Assembly (NCBI RefSeq): GCF_016086655.4
Contig: NC_052134.2
Span: 12,462,001 to 12,526,000 of the forward strand
Length of the DNA stretch: 64,000 nt
Source of the DNA: Lepeophtheirus salmonis
Taxonomy: Eukaryota; Arthropoda; Copepoda; Siphonostomatoida; Caligidae
Reading direction: 5' to 3'
The notes below the pieces were generated by a model, which saw only the letters and a list, made by a program, of their open reading frames with translations, had not been told where the DNA came from and searched no databases. The position numbers and the translations under genes were made by a program. The stretch's first letter is position 1, and the number at the start of each line of letters is the position of its first letter. Below are positions 25,401-35,705 of this stretch, piece by piece.

Positions 25401-26354
25401 TGTTCACATTAGATGCACCACTCTGATTTACCCTGAGCATATAGGATATATGGGTCAATTGTAGGTTTTCAAAACAGGCCTCTAACTTAATTTTTTTTTG
25501 TGCATTATAAATAAATACTAAGAATTTTGATATGCAGAACATGAATGCACATAATTTATTCTGAAAGTTAGCTGGAGTTAGCTTTCGTTTAGTATACAGA
25601 CGGAAGAAGATAGGCTTATCTCTTTGTTTAAAATTATGAAGTACGTAATATCACCTTTAATGGGATGTTTATGATGTAGAGGGATAAGGGGAAGTCTTTT
25701 TGAAAATGTCGTGCATTATTTGCAATTTTGTACATGTTGCAGACAAAAAAATAGATTTAAGTAGTGAATATTTGTAATCATGAGGAAAATACTTTGCGTG
25801 ATGGTTGATGTATCAAATATATCGTACTTTTTAAATGAAAAATAATTATTAATAAGTAATTTTTAAGTTAAAATATCCGCAAAGATTTTAACTCCTAAAT
25901 ACGTAACAAAACCATGGTTTTAAGAAATCACAAATTATAATTAAATAGGGTGTTTTGAGACGAATAAATTGTTACTTGTACAATCTGGTAGTACAAGTTA
26001 TAGATCATCCGTTTATATCCAACTAATAACCTAGTTCTCCGAACTTGATCTACAAGATCCAAAGTTTTGAATTAAAATAGTATCACAAATAACACATTAA
26101 TAAAAATTTGGGCATTAATCGGATGGATTTGTAGAAGTCTGTAAATAGAAGTGAACAAGATTCAGTTCACCTTAATTTACATCCTAGTCTGAAATATTAA
26201 TTTAACCATACACATATATTTTGTTATAAAATTTGAACCTTTACATGAGGTTTAACGTTGACTTCCTTGTGGACTAATCCCTATTCCTTTGATCCTTTTA
26301 AATGCAAAATTGATTCAAAATTGTGTTACGCAGTCCACTGTAAACTTGAAATAA
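25401..26354. other. Noncoding DNA upstream of the first host gene
   Basis: No gene recognised. This stretch holds the distal 5' flank of the 26429 gene. Confidence 0.5.
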
Positions 26355-26362
26355 TATATAAG
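26355..26362 (+). promoter_or_regulatory. TATA box of the 26429 gene
   Basis: TATATAAG, 74 bases before the ATG, which puts the transcription start near 26386. The same octamer is used by all intact saposin-like genes in the window. Confidence 0.7.
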
Positions 26363-26428
26363 GACCCACTTTTTTATGTTTAGCATCATTCTCAGCTAGT
26401 TAAAGCCTTTGAATACATTAAATTCAAA

Positions 26429-26950
26429 ATGAAAATCTCCTGCATTGTAAGTACTTAATTCCTGTAAGTGTCTTTTAATATAGTTTTTTCTATCCAAAAT
26501 ATATAGGTCGCCATCTTTCTGTTTGCTACAGTCTTCGCTAGTACAAAGCCTAAGGCTTCCCATGGAGAAGGTGGCCAATACCGATCTGTACATCGCTTGA
26601 AGCGTGATGCTGACCACTCTGTGTCTTATGGTGGGTCTGTTCATGGTACTTATGGCTCACATGGTAATAGCGGGGTTGGACGCAGCAACAGACATGAAAT
26701 TAGTAAAGTATACAGAGGACCAAACGGATTTCATAATGGATTCAGTGGACAACAAGGATTTCATAGCGGATTCAGTGGACAGCAAGGATTTCATAGAGGA
26801 TTCAGTGGACAACAAGGATTTCATAGTGGATATGTAAATGGAGGACGCACCGTCCATGACAGTGGATCTGGACAAGGTGGACGTAATATTCATAACAATG
26901 AAGTTATAAATAGCGGACGTTATGGATCTGGCTACCGTTACAAGAAATAA
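26429..26950 (+). CDS. Secreted Gly/His/Gln-rich repeat protein, two exons
   Basis: I do not recognise the family. Exon 1 is 26429-26446 (MKISCI); a GT-AG intron covers 26447-26506 in phase 0; exon 2 is 26507-26950. Together they give 153 residues. Residues 1 to about 17 form a signal peptide (ends 'FATVFAS'). A Lys-Arg site lies at 38-39 (followed by DAD) and would release the Gly-rich C-terminal part. That part holds a 10-residue tandem repeat, G-F-S-G-Q-Q-G-F-H-S/R, about three times (26737-26828), each unit 30 bases. The tail is 'SGRYGSGYRYKK', close to the ends of the basic-peptide genes just downstream. The ATG is chosen because it gives the signal peptide after splicing and sits at normal distance from the TATA box. 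It could be a glycine-rich antimicrobial peptide precursor, a silk- or cuticle-like structural protein, or a gland secretion; the sequence does not decide. Confidence 0.75.
26728..26828 (+). repeat. 30-base coding tandem repeat
   Basis: About three copies of a unit encoding GFSGQQGFH(S/R), plus a partial first unit, inside exon 2 of the 26429 gene. Units differ at only a few bases, so the repeat is young or homogenised. Confidence 0.85.
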
Positions 26951-27122
26951 GTTAGACAAGCAACCTCAAAGTTATCTGTGCTAAATGTTAATTTTCTATA
27001 CAATTCCAACCTTTATTTATAATTTTTATTTGGTATATCCAATGAAATTTAGTAGTCAGTCTTTGTAACACATTAAGAATAGTAAACAAATTCGATGATT
27101 CTATGAAATATGTACATTTTTA

Positions 27123-27166
27123 AATAAAAATAACATTACATATCCTTTTACATATGTAATGTTATT
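27123..27166 (+). terminator. Poly(A) signal and perfect 15-base hairpin
   Basis: AATAAA at 27123-27128 is followed at once by a perfect inverted repeat: 27129-27143 pairs with 27152-27166 around an 8-base loop. It lies about 175 bases after the 26429 gene stop. It may be part of the 3' end of the transcript, or just a small hairpin repeat. Confidence 0.45.
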
Positions 27167-27880
27167 AGATTAATTTACCTGGAAAAGAAACAAACAAATA
27201 AGCTTGTAAAAACATATAAGAGGATTGATTGAGAGGGTTATCTATCCTTATTATTGAAACCAAATAGGAGCCACTTTGATGGAGCATATTTATACACTAA
27301 TCCCAATTGGGAAGTTAAACATATTGTGCATCAAGGTAAACATATTTTATGCATCGATCAAAGACTTTTTGTTGTTTTATAATCTAAAGTAAGACATTTT
27401 ACTCTAAAGTATTTCATTATTCGTTTTAAAAGTGAAATGCAAATCAAGCAAACTAAATAAATCCTTGAAGATTTTGAATGTACATAAGTACAGTCAAACT
27501 ATACCATTAAGGGGGTTATATATATATATATTAGCGCTGAGGCGGTACACTAAACCAACGGTTTTTTACGACACGCGGTACACCCTTCATGGTACGCGGT
27601 TCGGTAGAGCATAATAGTAAAATGTTTTTTTAATGGAATTAAGTTAGTTTTTCAAGCTTTTTCGATATTTCATGCATAAATAGTTTATTTTCTGTACAAA
27701 TATACTATTCCTAAGGACACTTTTCTTAGAAACAATGGGCGATAAAGAATATTCACGGGTGCAACTGCCATCTAGAAGTCGTCGCTGAGCCTGAAAAATG
27801 TATTGGTCTCCCGTTTATCCATAACCTAATTTTCAAAGTTTGGAGGATTTGCTTGTCTCAACTGAAAAAGGGGCTAAAAT
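27167..27880. other. Spacer between the 26429 gene and the tandem array
   Basis: No gene seen. Bases 27535-27605 are unusually GC-rich for the window and repeat 'gcggtacac' and 'acgcggttcgg' motifs, perhaps the end of a transposable element. The tandem array starts at the shared 'catttgcccc' at 27881. Confidence 0.5.
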
Positions 27881-28577
27881 CATTTGCCCCAAAATTGTAC
27901 TTCGTTTGGTGTATGGTCTGTTACAATATTTCTTACTTAGACAACAAAATCTCTTAACACAATACTTTTAATTAAATGACTTTAGAAATAATCGGACTCT
28001 AATTCACTGGACCACCCAGTACTTACGTATATATTATGTTGTGTCTATATCCCTCAAATTACAGATTTTGTCCATAAAGCAGTGTTATCTTTTGGATGGC
28101 TTGAGGTCATTGGTAACACAATCAAAAATAATGTCTTAGCATATCTTTAAATAGAAATCGCATGGAATTGAAATACAAAGTCCTATAGGACTAATAATAA
28201 ATGTTTAAATAATTCGTAAACGAGGATATTGCAGGTATATGAAAGGATAATGAGCTTAGGACATCCTCAATGTATGGTTTTTTACACTATTGAGGTTCAG
28301 TTATAACTAAATGAAATAAAGAAAACGAAAGGAAAGGTCAAAGATTTACTATAGCAACAAATGTCCATATATTTTACCTGGAGTTAAAAAGATAGAAAAA
28401 TGTAATTTTTTATTTGATACCATAAGAATGAAGATGGCCCCCATTGGTCTAGTAACTTCTAAAGGGTCATGTCTAAAAATAAACGATACTTATAATTAGA
28501 ACATTGCTGGGAGACAAAACGCTTATTTTGAGAGCGTTGAAGGCATTTAGCTCTTGGATACAAAAAATATTTATAAG

Positions 28578-28583
28578 TATAAA
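28578..28583 (+). promoter_or_regulatory. TATA box, basic-peptide gene copy 1
   Basis: TATAAA 52 bases before the ATG at 28630. The same spacing holds in all three copies. An initiator-like 'tcattca' follows about 32 bases downstream. Confidence 0.6.
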
Positions 28584-28629
28584 TGAAAAGAAATTTAGTA
28601 ATTCCATATTCATTCAGGAGAAGCAAATC

Positions 28630-29031
28630 ATGGGAATTACAATTCTTCTCAAACTCATTCCTTTATTGGTAAGTGACTCTAAATACGTATAAAGTACTCA
28701 AAAAATTAATATTTTCCTAACTTTCTAGACTTTATTGGCCCTTGTTGTGGATGTTGTTTCTGCAAATCCTTTACGGGAGGATTATGTCGAAAGGAATCCA
28801 TTATATGAGGTGGGAGTCATCCCTGATAGTCAATTAAAAAGTGTAGGATACAATATTCAAAACGAGGGATTTCGTCATTTGTTAAAGCGTGAGGCGAATC
28901 CCTTCTTAGGAAAGATTTTGCAATACCTCTCAAAAGGAAAATATAATAAACGTCATCAAAATGGTGGCTTTGACAAAACAAATAAGAAAATTGTATATGG
29001 ATCTGGTTATCGTGGAAGGCGAAACGTTTAA
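28630..29031 (+). CDS. Small secreted cationic-peptide precursor, copy 1
   Basis: Family not recognised. Exon 1 28630-28668 (13 codons), GT-AG intron 28669-28728 (60 bases, phase 0), exon 2 28729-29031; 113 residues. Residues 1 to about 25 are a hydrophobic signal peptide spanning the intron, with likely cleavage after 'VVSA'. Residues 26-65 are a pro-part containing most of the acidic residues (E30, D31, E34, E40, D46, E59). A Lys-Arg site at 66-67 leads into a 46-residue C-terminal peptide with about a dozen Lys/Arg/His against two acidic residues. This begins 'EANPFLGKILQYLSKGKY' (amphipathic-helix-like) and ends 'YGSGYRGRRNV'. Acidic pro-part plus basic mature peptide is the usual layout of antimicrobial-peptide precursors, but function is inferred. 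Differs from copies 2 and 3 by His89 (Arg in both) and Lys99 (Arg in both). No cysteines. Confidence 0.8.
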
Positions 29032-29497
29032 TATACTTATGCTTAGTTACATAATATGCAGATAATTCATTATCAAGTTAGATTTCCTGAGTTCACTTAT
29101 AGAGGAAGTCATATTACTCCTCTTTTTAGATTATTAAATATAGGAAGTACTCTTAAATAGAAAATCTAATTTAACATTATTTATTTTCATATTTATCTTC
29201 CTTATATATTAGAATAATTGTTCAGTGCCCATTTAGTTTAATATATATATGATACAAGTTGCAACATGTACGAGTATAAACAGATTGGATGCGTTACAAT
29301 TTGTAATTTTCACTAGCCATAGGTATTTGATTACAACAACACTCCTTTTAATTGAAATTATTTCATTTTTATTTATTGAAACTCCTTATTTATCAGGAAT
29401 AACCAAGGTATACATTTAATTAAACTATTATTATGAACTAGGAGTTATGAACACATTCACAAAAAAATTATTGAGGAGTCAAAGAAGATTTGTTACA

Positions 29498-30100
29498 AGG
29501 GTGGCACAAAAGTACCCCACCCAACGTAGGAAAAACAAGTTGATTTTTCTACAGAATCTCATCTACCTCTATTCTCTTTTCCAAATGATGTTCAAAAAGT
29601 TCGATATTTTATTCATAAAGAAAACTGTATTGCTCCTCAAAATAGCTATAAACTGCTAAAATCACTTCTTTATTGTTGAAAAATCGTATACCACTAAGCT
29701 ACTTTATTCACAAGTTAGCAATTTAAACTTTAATGAATTAACTTTAGACATTGTCATCATGAAATAAAACTTTATTCCTGTCCAAAGGCGGCCGTTTTTG
29801 CTCTTCCACTTTCAGTCTAGGATCCAACAGTACTGTTTAGAGAATTTTTACACAATTGCTGGAATTGTCCACCCATGATCGTCTTGACAGCTCGTACGGC
29901 CTTGTTGAAACTCCGCTATTCATTATTTTACTTTTGTAAAAGAAAGACCAGACTTACCCAGAGTAAGAAGTTGGATATTCTTCTTATAAAGAAAACTGTA
30001 TTGTCCTCAAAATAGCTATAAACTGCTAAAAAAACTTCTTTCTTGTTGAAAAATCTGTCAGCACTGAGCTTTTTTATTCACAAGATAGCAATTGTTGTGT
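29498..30100 (-). mobile_element. Mariner relic inside array unit 1
   Basis: Minus-strand 29755-29815 encodes 'LKVEEQKRPPLDRNKVLFHD' followed by 'DN', matching the second catalytic block of classical mariners ('FH.DNA'). A terminal-like 'ttacaagggtgg' lies at 29498. The stretch near 29600-29720 recurs around 29975-30090 as a direct repeat. Also present in unit 3 (46739-47390) but largely deleted from unit 2 (38940-39215). Non-functional. Confidence 0.5.
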
Positions 30101-31040
30101 AACACGAACCGAAATAGTATCAGCCCAGAATACATTGCAAATTTTCTTGATCGCATTAGACTCGTTTTTCCCTTTGAGGTAGTACAAATCTATAGTATAA
30201 TATGGCCAATTGCAATACTGTAGAATAAGCATTTGCAGTATATATTCACATTTTTACAATGTCTTATTGTATGATCTGGTGCAATCAATAATAAACAAGA
30301 TATACTTAGGTAAAAAAATGGGTTAGCAAAAAATACAAAATTACTTTTTCCCTACACTAATAATCAAAGAATGATAAATTAATAGATTTCATTTGAAGGA
30401 GTGATATCGGGAGTAATCTAAGTATCTTTAATAAAATAAAGGTTCTAAACAAAATCTAAAATAATAATACAACATCCAATCTTTTTTAAACGAAAAGGTT
30501 GAAATTACTATAATAACTTTACTTTTTACTGCACTGTAGTTTAGTAAAAACAGTACTTTTTATATTTTTGAGAATGTTTGTATTGGCCGGAAAATGTTCG
30601 ATGAAGTACAGCAAATAATTAAAGTACCAATGGGACTACAAAATTACTTAATCCATTTCCGCAGTTTAAGAATAAAAATTATTCTCAGTTTCTTCAAGCA
30701 ATTCCAATATCTATCGTACTGAAAGCTTCAAAATCTTTAAATAACTTATTCACAATTCAGAAGTGTGATATAAGTTTATGACAATAAGAGGATTGAAATA
30801 TGTGAACGCTCATCAAACTCTTTAAGCTTTTCAAGCTCTTAAATAAAAGCGAAACAAATCTTAAGTTTACAACAAATCGATGCGGCCACATAAAAAGATG
30901 ATAAATAAATTGTAAGTAGCTTTTTTTTTGAATTTCTTACTTTATAATATTCAAAAGGAAAGATCAAAATAACTCAAGTTACTTAAAGCTCAATTTGTTC
31001 AACTGAACTCTGGAGCAATAAACAAACTTAGAATTTGGGA

Positions 31041-31070
31041 GTTGTTGCTGTTCTTCAAATTCTACGCCCA
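31041..31070 (+). promoter_or_regulatory. Conserved upstream block of saposin gene A
   Basis: Matches the pattern ctgtt(c/g)t(g/t)ca(a/g)ttc-ac..acg about 300 bases before the ATG. Similar blocks lie upstream of the saposin genes at 40491, 33891 and 61728 and in gene-less copies elsewhere. It is the best kept part of a flank homologous from about 30700. A possible enhancer; the role is inferred. Confidence 0.4.
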
Positions 31071-31318
31071 TCTCAATAGTAATGTTATCCACAACATAAT
31101 GTGACAAAATATATTAAATTTTGAGATATACTTGAATTGTTAAAGTCAAAATTTTTATAGGAGTATACATAAAGTTTGTAATTGATTGAATTAAGAAAAA
31201 GAGCACCATTATCAAATTCAGGGTGTGGCATTTAGACAGATTCTCTTAAATATTTGAATAATGATGATGTCCTTATCAGTTAATTAGCTATCAAATTGTA
31301 ATCATGAATATTTCAATG

Positions 31319-31326
31319 TATATAAG
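31319..31326 (+). promoter_or_regulatory. TATA box, saposin gene A
   Basis: TATATAAG, 43 bases before the ATG, giving a very short 5' untranslated region. The box and flanking 'gcctta' are identical in copies B, C and E. Confidence 0.75.
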
Positions 31327-31361
31327 GCCTTAAATCTTTATTTCAAGTTACATTCATCAAC

Positions 31362-31738
31362 ATGAGATTCCTCGTCCTCCTTGCCCTTGTTGCCGTTGCC
31401 AGTGCCGCCACTGTCTCTAAGGATCAAATGATCGAAAAGAGCATTAAGTGTGATCTTTGCAAGTATCTTATCACCAAGGTCAACGAAAGTGTTTTGACTC
31501 AAGACAACGCCGATCAAGTCATTGAGAAGGTCGAAGAAGTAAGTAGTGAAATTATTTAGCTCAATTAAATCATTCACAAAATTATCTCTAGATCTGTGCT
31601 CAAGCTCAAGAAGTATCTTCCTTCCTTGGTGAGACCTGCACCAGTTTCGTGAATGATGTTCTCAAGCCCAAGATTGAGGATCTCCTTGCCGCCAAGCAAG
31701 AACCTGAAAAGGTCTGCAAGGAACTCGAAATGTGCTAA
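31362..31738 (+). CDS. Secreted saposin-like protein, copy A
   Basis: Exon 1 31362-31538 (59 codons), GT-AG intron 31539-31591 (53 bases, phase 0), exon 2 31592-31738; 107 residues. Residues 1-15 or 16 are a signal peptide ('MRFLVLLALVAVASA'). The rest is one saposin-B-type domain: six cysteines at 30, 33, 61, 75, 101 and 107, the C-x2-C ... C-x13-C ... C-x5-C spacing of that family, which normally pairs 1-6, 2-5 and 3-4. A single N-glycosylation site is at Asn41-Glu-Ser. Family knowledge: small secreted saposin-like proteins bind or permeabilise membrane lipids, in lipid handling, digestion or antimicrobial defence. Which applies here cannot be read from sequence. AATAAA signals follow at 31791 and 31831. 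Codon use is much more GC-rich than the flanks (many C-ending codons), as in highly expressed genes. Confidence 0.88.
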
Positions 31739-31790
31739 TTAACTTCTAAACCCCTACACACGAACTTTTCATTGCTCAACATCTAATGAA

Positions 31791-31836
31791 AATAAAAAAG
31801 AAAATAATTCTTTAAATCTTCAAACAAATCAATAAA
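31791..31836 (+). terminator. Poly(A) signals of saposin gene A
   Basis: Two AATAAA motifs, 31791-31796 and 31831-31836, 55 and 95 bases after the stop codon. The arrangement is conserved in copies C and E; copy F keeps one at 62206-62211. Confidence 0.65.
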
Positions 31837-31915
31837 ATTTATAAACAATTTTTCAAAATACTTTTACTAGAGTCTCATTTTATTATTGAAAAACAGGGCC
31901 ATTAATTTTTATTTA

Positions 31916-33334
31916 CCTTCCAATTGACAAAAAAATGAAGAAACAAACTAAAAATATGATATTAAGTACCTTTTGATGTAGGTATGGCAAAATTTAAAAT
32001 CCTCTCAAACATCATTTCTTTATTTTGGAAAGAAATGTACACTGAAGTCAATTTATTAAACTTTAAAGTGCCATGACCAAAATGTTGGGTTAAATTGCGG
32101 AAGATATATTCATCAATGGTCATTATTTGACAACTCTCTTATTTAATGTATAACTTTAGTTAAGCATACATAGTACCCAAAATTGGAATATATAATCTTT
32201 CTTCAAGGTTCTAAAATAATTTTTGAATATGTTGGACAATATATATCAATCTTAGTTTTGGCTTTATAGATTGTTATTTTTACTATGGACATGAATAGCT
32301 TTTTTTACAGTCTTTTTTAAAGGTACAAAATTTATATTAATGAATATTTCTGTTAGTTTTTCAACGTCAAATGTAATTGTAATCCTAAAACTGGTCGTTT
32401 ACTACTCCCTCCATCCCAAAGAAGGATGTACTTCAACTGAGTATATCTTGTAGGCCCAGGAGTTACTGTTATGATGTTACAAGTATAATTCCTATCCCCA
32501 CTTCTGTTTTTAGCCAACGATAATTATAAAGTGTCTCAACATTTTTTAACGAGAAAATGTCACATTCAAGAAAAAATGTATTCTTCATATCAGGATGAGT
32601 CAAGTATTCATCTACATTATTTTCTTCGTATTTTTTCTTCAAACTCCATTTTCTTGCAAAAAAATGCACCAAGGATATTATTGTTGTTTTTATTATCGTG
32701 TGCAAACTAATTAAGATAAGATTTACAGTCTTAATAACTACTGATTCATTTAATTTCTCATCATCGAAAAAATATCCTCATTTCTTTGTCCATATTTGTT
32801 ATTATGGAGCTCTAAACGAATGCGTATATTCGTCATTATATCAAAAAGTACTTTTGTCTAACATACTTGTAAATACATCATTCGTTTCAAATATCTTTGT
32901 CGCTCTAAATCTACTGGTTATACAATTTATCTGTCCAAAATGATTATATTTTGTCTTTTACAGAATATGTATCAATATTCCTACATATGTAAATGATTTT
33001 ATAAAATTATTTTAGATATAAAATATCCTTCAGAATAACTTGGGCAGAATGACCCGTATAACAATCTTTCTACACGTGCTATTTTCAGCAAATAAATGCT
33101 AAAAATAACTTTTTTTTATACTTGTTCAAATGTTGGGATCTATTTAGGTCAGGAAATTTCAAGACTGATAAATGTCAACTGTATGTATTTTTCATACCTT
33201 AAAGTTGTCAAAACCTGTCATTTTAAACCCTAAGAATAAGAAAAAGTGAAAATTTCATCATTGGTACAACAATAGGTACTGAATATGTTATTATCATATT
33301 TTTAGTTGTTTCTATCAAAAAAATTAAGTTGGAA
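31916..33334. other. Spacer between convergent saposin genes, unit 1
   Basis: No gene seen. Nearly identical to about 41040-42480 in unit 2. Its first part (to about 32230) is also recognisable downstream of the solitary saposin gene F (62260-62400), so it is ancestral 3' flank rather than inserted DNA. The reading frame at 32698-32943 is present in unit 2 only in broken form and is unlikely to be coding. Confidence 0.55.
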
Positions 33335-33514
33335 GGTAACTAAAGGTTTATGGCCCTGTTTTTCAGTGATTAAATAAGACTCTAGTAAAAAGTATTTTGA
33401 AAAATTGTTTATAAATTTTATTGATTTGTTTGAAGATTTAAAGAATTATTTTCTTTTTTATTTTCATTAGTTGTTGAGCAATGAAAAGTTCGTGTGTGGT
33501 GGTTTGGAAGTTAA

Positions 33515-33891
33515 TTAGCACATTTCGAGTTCTTTGCAGACCTTTTCAGGTTCTTGCTTGGCGGCAAGGAGATCCTCAATCTTGGGCTTGAGAACATCAT
33601 TCACGAAACTGGTGCAGGTCTCACCAAGGAAGGAAGAGACTTCTTGAGCTTGAGCACAGATCTAGAGAGAATTGTGTGAATGATTTGATTGAGCTAAATA
33701 ATTTAACTACTTACTTCTTCGACCTCCTCAATGACTTGATCGGCGTTGTCTTGAGTCAAAACACTTTCGTTGACCTTGGTGATAAGATACTTGCAAAGAT
33801 CACACTTAATGCTCTTTTCGATCATTTGATCCTTAGAGACAGTGGCGGCACTGGCAACGGCAACAAGGGCGAGGAGGACGAGGAATCTCAT
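33515..33891 (-). CDS. Secreted saposin-like protein, copy B (inverted)
   Basis: Minus strand. Exon 1 33715-33891, 53-base intron 33662-33714 (phase 0), exon 2 33515-33661; 107 residues. Same signal peptide, six cysteines and Asn41-Glu-Ser site as copy A. The coding difference I see is Lys56 to Glu, shared with copy F. Intact, with its own TATATAAG box at 33927-33934. It faces copy A tail to tail. Its 5' flank contains the conserved upstream block farther away (34824-34852), as if about 500 bases had been inserted between block and promoter. Confidence 0.87.
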
Positions 33892-33926
33892 GTTGATGAA
33901 TGTGACTTGAAATAAAGATTTAAGGC

Positions 33927-33934
33927 CTTATATA
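33927..33934 (-). promoter_or_regulatory. TATA box, saposin gene B
   Basis: TATATAAG on the minus strand, 43 bases from first T to the A of the ATG, the same spacing as copy A. Confidence 0.7.
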
Positions 33935-34570
33935 GATTGAAATATAGATGATTACAATTTGATAACCAATTCACTGATAAGGACATCAAACATTATCAAA
34001 TATTTAAGAGTTTGGCTTTACCTTTAAAAAGTACAAGGGTGTAGCAAACACAGCATAATGAGTTATTTAGGTATTTAAAAAAAATATCTATGTGAATTAA
34101 ATAAAAGATACAGAGTTTTTACCTTTAATTTTATAATTTGTTCTTTTTCTGAACTCAATCAAACACAATTTGTATGTATATATATATAAGTTTTGACTTC
34201 ATTATTTCACATATATCTCAAAGCTATTGAATTTTTGTACATAAACTTGTCAATGACATGATTATTGAGATCGAGGGATTAAATATGTAAAGGAGGTAGG
34301 GGGAGAGTACATTATATTTAATTATTTTTTGTATAATTTCATTTTATAATTTAATTATCAATCACAGTAAATGGTGAAAAAAATATTATTTTTTTAAATT
34401 TTATTATTTACTAACTCTATTTCTGTAAATGTTTTATTTGTTTATTCTATAGGTATATGTAATTACAAGTATTTACTTGATGCCTACATACTGTAATAAA
34501 AAGTTAAATAAAGGCTAGCATATAACGAATGTAAATGTTTGTAACATGTCTAATCCTACCATGTACCATA

Positions 34571-34634
34571 TCTCCTCTTACACTGTATCAGGTCTCCTCC
34601 TACCCTGTATCAGGTCTCCTCCTGGTGTATCATG
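34571..34634 (+). repeat. 22-base tandem repeat, three copies
   Basis: Units at 34571-34592, 34593-34614 and 34615-34634 built on 'tctcctcctaccctgtatca'. The last unit is two bases shorter and diverged. A small minisatellite without apparent function. Confidence 0.75.
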
Positions 34635-34823
34635 TATCCTACTTTGGTTAATTTCAAAAAACCAATAATGGCTATTAATTATTGAACTACATCAAAAATA
34701 CTTTGGAATTATTTGTCTTAGCTTGTCATGTTGCCGGGGCATTGAATTACCTTTTTAATTGTGAAACTAAGACAGTTTATTTTTTATTTTTTGTAAAATG
34801 TATCCTCATTCTCCTATAATTGA

Positions 34824-34852
34824 CTCGTAGGTGGAACTACAAAACAACAGCA
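34824..34852 (-). promoter_or_regulatory. Conserved upstream block, saposin gene B side
   Basis: The reverse complement reads 'gctgttgttttgtagttcc' then 'acctacgag', matching the block upstream of genes A, C and F. It lies about 930 bases before the start of gene B. Confidence 0.35.
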
Positions 34853-35257
34853 CATCCCAGTTTCTTTGTTTGTTTATTCCCCTGATTTTAGATGGATAAG
34901 TTGAGCTTTTTTACCCTATCGAATTGTTGTAAATTTAAGGTTTCGGTTTAACTTAAATCCAGTTGTGGTCGGTTGCATTCATTCTATAACATGAAAAGTT
35001 CAAAAGATTTAATGAGGGCGCAACCATTTAAATCCTATTATTTGGATAACTCTATATTACACTTCTGAATGGTCAATTTTTGTAGCAAGTGTTCCATTAA
35101 AATCGGAACTTTTACAAGGTACCCATTCAAGATTGAGTTAATTAATTTTTCCTTTATAAAACAACACTTTTTTTGTGCAAATGTGGTGGTTTTGGTTTGC
35201 AGACTTTTAATCAACGATCCACAAGTGTTACTGTATGAATTTTCTTTAAAAATGCTT

Positions 35258-35705
35258 AAGTCCTCATCTTATTTGACCAACCATTGGGATGCTTGTCTTT
35301 GCAACTCGTATTGGTGATCTTTATTCATATTGTTCACAGCCTCCATAATGGAGGCTCTCAGAGAAGCCAAATTGTTATGAGCACAACAGTTGAATCCATT
35401 TCCAAGACGTAATGCACGAAATAGTCCAAAGGATTGCAGTCCGGGAAGCTAGGGGGCACCATTTCCTTAGACCTGAACATCTAGAAATTATCCGAACCAC
35501 AATTTTGTACGCAGATCGATTTGCCTTCTTCCTTACTGGCTGTTTTCTCCCTCCAGACTCCTTGAACTCTTTTGCAACTTTGTACACAGTGGCAGATGAC
35601 AACTTGAGAAAGTCGATTATTTCTTTGGGCTCACAGCCTGCACAGAGGGTGACAATGATCGCTGCACAACGGTCGTACACGGAGGACATTTTCAACGCTA
35701 TCTAA
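35258..35705 (-). mobile_element. Internally deleted mariner-type element, array unit 1
   Basis: On the minus strand the transposase starts near 35695 ('SSVYDRCAAIIVTLCAGC') with a helix-turn-helix ('EPKEIIDFLKLSSATVYKVA') and a basic linker 'GGRKQPVRKKANRSAYKI'. It then jumps to the end of the protein in another frame: 'CNPLDYFVHYVLEMDS' (third catalytic residue) and 'LASLRASIMEAVNNMNKDHQ'. The central catalytic core is deleted. Its left end marks the deletion junction in unit 2. Confidence 0.75.

Larger units (their letters stand above)
31200..34020. repeat. Large inverted repeat: convergent saposin genes A and B
   Basis: The left arm (about 31200-31915) and right arm (about 33335-34020) are inverted copies covering promoter, both exons, intron and 3' flank, around a spacer of about 1.4 kb. 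The same arrangement recurs in unit 2 with a shortened right arm. Convergent transcripts reading through the spacer would be able to form a long duplex. Confidence 0.8.
33892..35257. other. 5' flank of saposin gene B, present in unit 1 only
   Basis: No gene seen. Bases 33833-35257 are absent from unit 2. It contains the TATA box, a three-copy tandem repeat at 34571-34634 and the conserved upstream block on the minus strand at 34824-34852. Bases 35085-35110 carry 'ccattaaaatcggaac', like the outer end of the mariner family of the window. Confidence 0.55.

Noticed and set aside
26604..26959. Overlapping frames on both strands of the 26429 gene
   Set aside because: They are shadows of the repeat-coding sequence in other frames; only the frame joined to the signal-peptide exon makes sense.
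29447..29659. 70-codon frame with a basic start in unit 1
   Set aside because: The frame is broken by an inserted base in unit 2 and by a stop in unit 3, so it is not conserved. It overlaps mariner terminal sequence.
31338..31577. Minus-strand frame over saposin gene A, repeated in all copies
   Set aside because: Antisense shadow of exon 1 and intron; it is conserved only because the sense gene is conserved.
32400..32470. 'actccctccatcccaaagaa' resembles the ends of plant Stowaway MITEs
   Set aside because: The host is clearly animal, no inverted partner end was found nearby, and the match is short and present only because the array unit is duplicated.
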